From: Grifola frondosa
Lineage: Eukaryota > Basidiomycota > Agaricomycetes > Polyporales > Grifolaceae
Length of the DNA: 64,000 nucleotides
Reading direction: 5' to 3'
NCBI GenBank assembly: GCA_001683735.1
Contig: LUGG01000020.1
Coordinates: 496,001 to 560,000, forward strand
The translations under genes were made by a program, and so were the position numbers. The notes beneath the pieces were generated by a model, which had not been told where the DNA came from, made no database searches, and saw nothing but the letters and a program-made list of their open reading frames with translations. Every line of letters begins with the position of its first letter. Positions within the stretch are counted from its first letter, which is position 1. This document shows positions 61,202 to 64,000 of the stretch, one piece after another.

Positions 61202-61391
61202 CATCGGATCGTCATCAAAGACATTATACCCCGCCGGCGTTGTATACTTTCATCGCGAGATTGTTTCATGTTATACCATCTACCCCGGAATCTGTGCTAT
61301 CCACATACCATCTTCGATCTACAATATGTTACAAGAGCTACTGCCTACGAACATACCCCCGACCATCTATCTTGCATTGTGTACTAGCTAT

Positions 61392-62036
61392 TTACTCTGC
61401 GAAGAATGTTTTCAGCCACAATGCCTCCTTCTCCATGTCCTCCATTGTTCGCGGTTTGCGATCTTCATCCGCATCTACTTTGATCGGCTGGGGTTTTGTA
61501 TGTTCTGGCTTAAATGCAGTTGGCACCTGTGAGGATTGCATATCATGTGCAAGGGTTCCCTCGGCCTGCTCGAGCGCAGGATAGATCTCATCGTTATTCG
61601 CGAATGGCTCTCGTTGCAACCTCCGGGGAAGTAAGTGGAAGTGGACATGAGGGACAGTCTGTCCAGCAGCTTTGCCATCCTACCACATATTCGTATTGAG
61701 CAACGGCAACGAAGTTGTTGGGGCATGCTCACCTGACAGGCAATGGTGAGACCGTCTGCACCGTATGCATGCTCTACGACTTTACCGACATGCTGCACGG
61801 CACTCATCAAAGAGGAGAGCTCCGGAGGGCTCAGGTCCGCCAGCCGCAGGACTGGTCGTGTTGGGATGACCAGGACATCTGTAGATAAGAATATTCGCTT
61901 GGATCTGGAAGAAAGAGCCTATGTGCTCACGTCCTGGAACGATGGGCTTGAGGTTGACGATGGCATATGAGAGTGCATTGCGGTAGAAAGCTTGCCGAGT
62001 AACCTCGATAGTCGAGAAGAAGAGCGCGGTCATCAT
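61392..62036 (-). CDS. FHIT/Hnt2 diadenosine polyphosphate hydrolase (HIT family)
   Basis: Three exons, starting MMTALFFSTIEVTRQAFYRN at 62036. Block 1: YAIVNLKPIVPG then HVLVIPTRPVLRLADLSPPE. Block 2: MSAVQHVGKVVEHAYGADGL then TIACQDGKAAGQTVPHVHFH. The HIT triad HVHFHLLPRR is intact; its middle His is the AMP-transfer nucleophile. The C-terminal part carries ENDEIYPALEQAEGTL-like sequence near 61600 and ends ALWLKTFFAE. FHIT cleaves Ap3A and related dinucleotides. About 180-190 residues, usual for fungi. Head-to-head with the last F-box gene. The donor CCA GGA C/GTGAGC and acceptor CTACAG give a clean phase-1 join. Confidence 0.92.
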
Positions 62037-62268
62037 CTGCAATGTGCAGACACTGTTACGTTCGTTCGTTGAGTAGTGAGACGTTCGGCCAGCCGACCTC
62101 TACATGCGTCGTTCCGCTTCTGAGTCTGTATAGAGCTCAGGTATGTTTTCGATGGTGATTGGCCGCTCGATCTCTCCCCGTACGCAATATTCGAAATTAT
62201 TTTTAATATCGACTGAGTATGCTACTGGGCGACCTCTGTCTGGTACTCCTTGCGTCGTGTCTGGCAAG
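62037..62268. promoter_or_regulatory. shared promoter between FHIT and F-box genes
   Basis: About 230 bp between divergent starts 62036 and 62269. An in-frame upstream ATG at 62143 could extend the F-box protein by 42 residues. Confidence 0.4.
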
Positions 62269-63954
62269 ATGACTGCTTCGCTCCCCCACCTGCCTCCAGA
62301 GCTTTATTCAGCAATTTTCTCATGTGTACCCATTGACAGTCTTCAGCACACCGTACTCGCTCTTACCCGAGCCCTACCTCGTTCTCCGATACCGCTCTAT
62401 CATCTCTTCCAGCACGTCCGTCTCAAACGTGCTGAGCAAGTGGTTCTGCTTTACTTGCGTCTCCGCAAGAATGCTGAAGATGCTGCCATCGTGCGCGGTT
62501 TCTCGCTGGAATGCTGGTCGGTTGATGCAGATGTCCTGGTAAATCTAGTGGCACTGATGCCACAGCTGACGGAGCTGAAGCTATTTGTCGGGCCCGATTT
62601 TGCTCCGGAACATTTGGAGGAGATCTTTCAGAAGCCAAGAGACGAGCTGACATTAATCTCGTTGAGATTTAGGCCATAGTGCGTGCATGTTGAGGTTACT
62701 ATCTGGCGAGGGACGGTAGTATCTCATTGGTTTTGCAGTGTTCAGAAAGCTACGTACTACCAGTTCCTCAAGGCGAGTCACTTTCCTTATGTCTAATAAT
62801 CCAATTGTGTTGATATACAGTAGGGAGCTTACTTCGATAGCACACTTGTTACACTCTCAAACTGGCCGACAACCGCACTTCCAACTCTTTCGGTTGTTCA
62901 AGATCCTCTTGACCCTACGATTGCACCCGATCATTTCGCCCAGCCTCTGGTCTTTTTCGAATTGCAACCCTTGGGTTCTCTTGCTTTATCTCCTCTCGCG
63001 GCAGACCTGACGAGTTTCCGTCTTCGTATCCCCGGGCGCAAGGTCGCGCAGTACCTGTATGCGTTGCCCCGCACGCTGCCGCGTGTGGAGTTGCTCGATT
63101 TATCGACATGCAACGTGCTCGACACGGATATAGAAGGCATCCTCGGCCGATTTGGACACCTTAAAGCACTCGTGCTCGATGGCTGTGCCGTTGTGAGCCA
63201 GCGCGCTGACATACTGGGCCAAGCAGAACCAACGAGTCAGTGGGCTGCGCTTGGTAAAACCATGGCGCTCGCTGGGGTCAAACGGGCAAGGGAGCGGGAG
63301 AAAAAGGTCAAAGCATGGCGGGAAGCTGGTTACGCCGCCCTGCCTACTGTCGCTGAACCAGCGCCTGCACAACAGGCAGCCCCCAGACGATTCAAACGAG
63401 GCCGCCGAGGTCTCGCGACCGCGACTATCTCACTCCGCGCCTCGCCTTCACGCGATAATGAAGTGCCCGCTCAGGCCGTGTCCGTCGATCGTCTACCGCC
63501 ACCGAGTCAGAAGATCCGGATCCTTCCCTTCTCACCGATTCTGCAGTCAATCGCGTTGACTACACCATCCGCCGTTGGTCCGGAGATGCATGGTGCGATC
63601 CGTGAGGAATTCGAGAGGGGATGGGCAGAAGGGATTGCTCAACTTTCGGCCATCCGCGCGCGGTTGAGACAGAGTTGGAGGAATGGCGTGAGGGTTCTGA
63701 TGTTCAGCGAGGAGATAGATGATGAGATTGATGAAGTTGAAGGAGATAGCGAAGTTGGGCTGACTGGTTTGGTGGACGTAGATGACATGCAAACCTTTGG
63801 AGGCCGATCTGCTGGCTGTGGGGACGGAGGAGATGATGGAGTGCAAGAAGAGAAATGCCCTCTGCTATGTCTGGCGGGCCCTGGGCGGAAGGACGGACAC
63901 GTGGAGAGCTGTGGGCATCAACTAGGTTGGGCAGTTTGGCACGACGAAGTTTGA
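62269..63954 (+). CDS. F-box protein
   Basis: The start at 62269 gives MTASLPHLPPELYSAIFSCV followed by LQHTVLALTRALPRSPIPLY, the typical fungal F-box. Exons 62269-62678, 62739-62772 (34 nt, YVQKATYYQFLK) and 62824 onward. Leucine-rich segments follow (LVALMPQLTELKLFVGP, LPRVELLDLSTCNVLDTDIE, RFGHLKALVLDGCAVV), then a charged helix and a Pro/Arg-rich part. Intron 62773-62823 starts GCGAGT (GC-AG). Near 63799 one base too many seems present: in the shifted frame the protein continues EADLLAVGTEEMMECKKRNA, LCYVWRALGGRTDTWRAVGI and GQFGTTKFDRFRETE, which looks like the authentic end near 63990. In that frame a TAG also occurs at about 63922. It probably acts as an SCF substrate adaptor. Confidence 0.75.
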
Positions 63955-64000
63955 CCGCTTTCGTGAGACAGAAATTCTCACAATATAATGGACATGTCCT

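Overview
The window is nuclear DNA of a filamentous basidiomycete, most likely an Agaricomycete (a polypore-like relative is my guess from protein similarity, not a tested assignment). The evidence is dense genes with many 50-60 nt GT-AG introns, basidiomycete-typical families (DUF6533 membrane protein, MYND and F-box proteins, RRM-less CstF64-like protein) and ordinary fungal housekeeping genes. There is no bacterial, plasmid, CRISPR or intact transposon content.

Layout: 1-1.2 kb holds a decayed WW-HECT ubiquitin-ligase relic. 3.7-15.6 kb, all minus strand, has two paralogous bHLH factors (3757-4771 and 12306-13420), a four-helix membrane protein (6832-8050) and an Atg27/mannose-6-phosphate-receptor-like protein (14331-15598), separated by long non-coding stretches. 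15.8-32.8 kb is compact housekeeping: complex I 49 kDa subunit, NIF3, dithiol glutaredoxin, CstF64-hinge protein, beta-COP, an NCS1 nucleobase permease, a serine-rich unknown and the ALG9 mannosyltransferase. 33.7-46 kb: DUF6533 protein, a U2 snRNA gene (36167-36350), a single-pass membrane protein with PSAPP and PPxY motifs, the SIN3 co-repressor, and an unknown membrane-anchored protein. 47.6-53.5 kb: the Sho1 osmosensor, RNF10/Mag2 RING ligase and splicing factor WBP11. 53.7-64 kb is accessory: tandem MYND proteins, two F-box-like proteins, a kinase-like fragment, a conserved membrane-associated unknown and the HIT hydrolase FHIT.

Many genes are arranged head-to-head with 200-310 bp shared promoters (Atg27/complex I, NIF3/glutaredoxin, CstF64-like/beta-COP, unknown/ALG9, RNF10/WBP11, FHIT/F-box).

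Three themes stand out. First, splicing: micro-exons (2, 8, 10, 14, 15 and 16 nt) and at least six GC-AG introns forced by conserved reading frames, in a window that also holds a U2 snRNA gene. Second, repeated single-base frameshifts inside conserved proteins, often in short C/G runs, which look like assembly errors and would mislead automatic gene calling. Third, a membrane protein whose cytoplasmic tail combines three PSAPP and two PPxY motifs, a candidate ESCRT/Rsp5 adaptor. Exon coordinates below were derived by hand from splice consensus and protein conservation; no search or RNA evidence was available.
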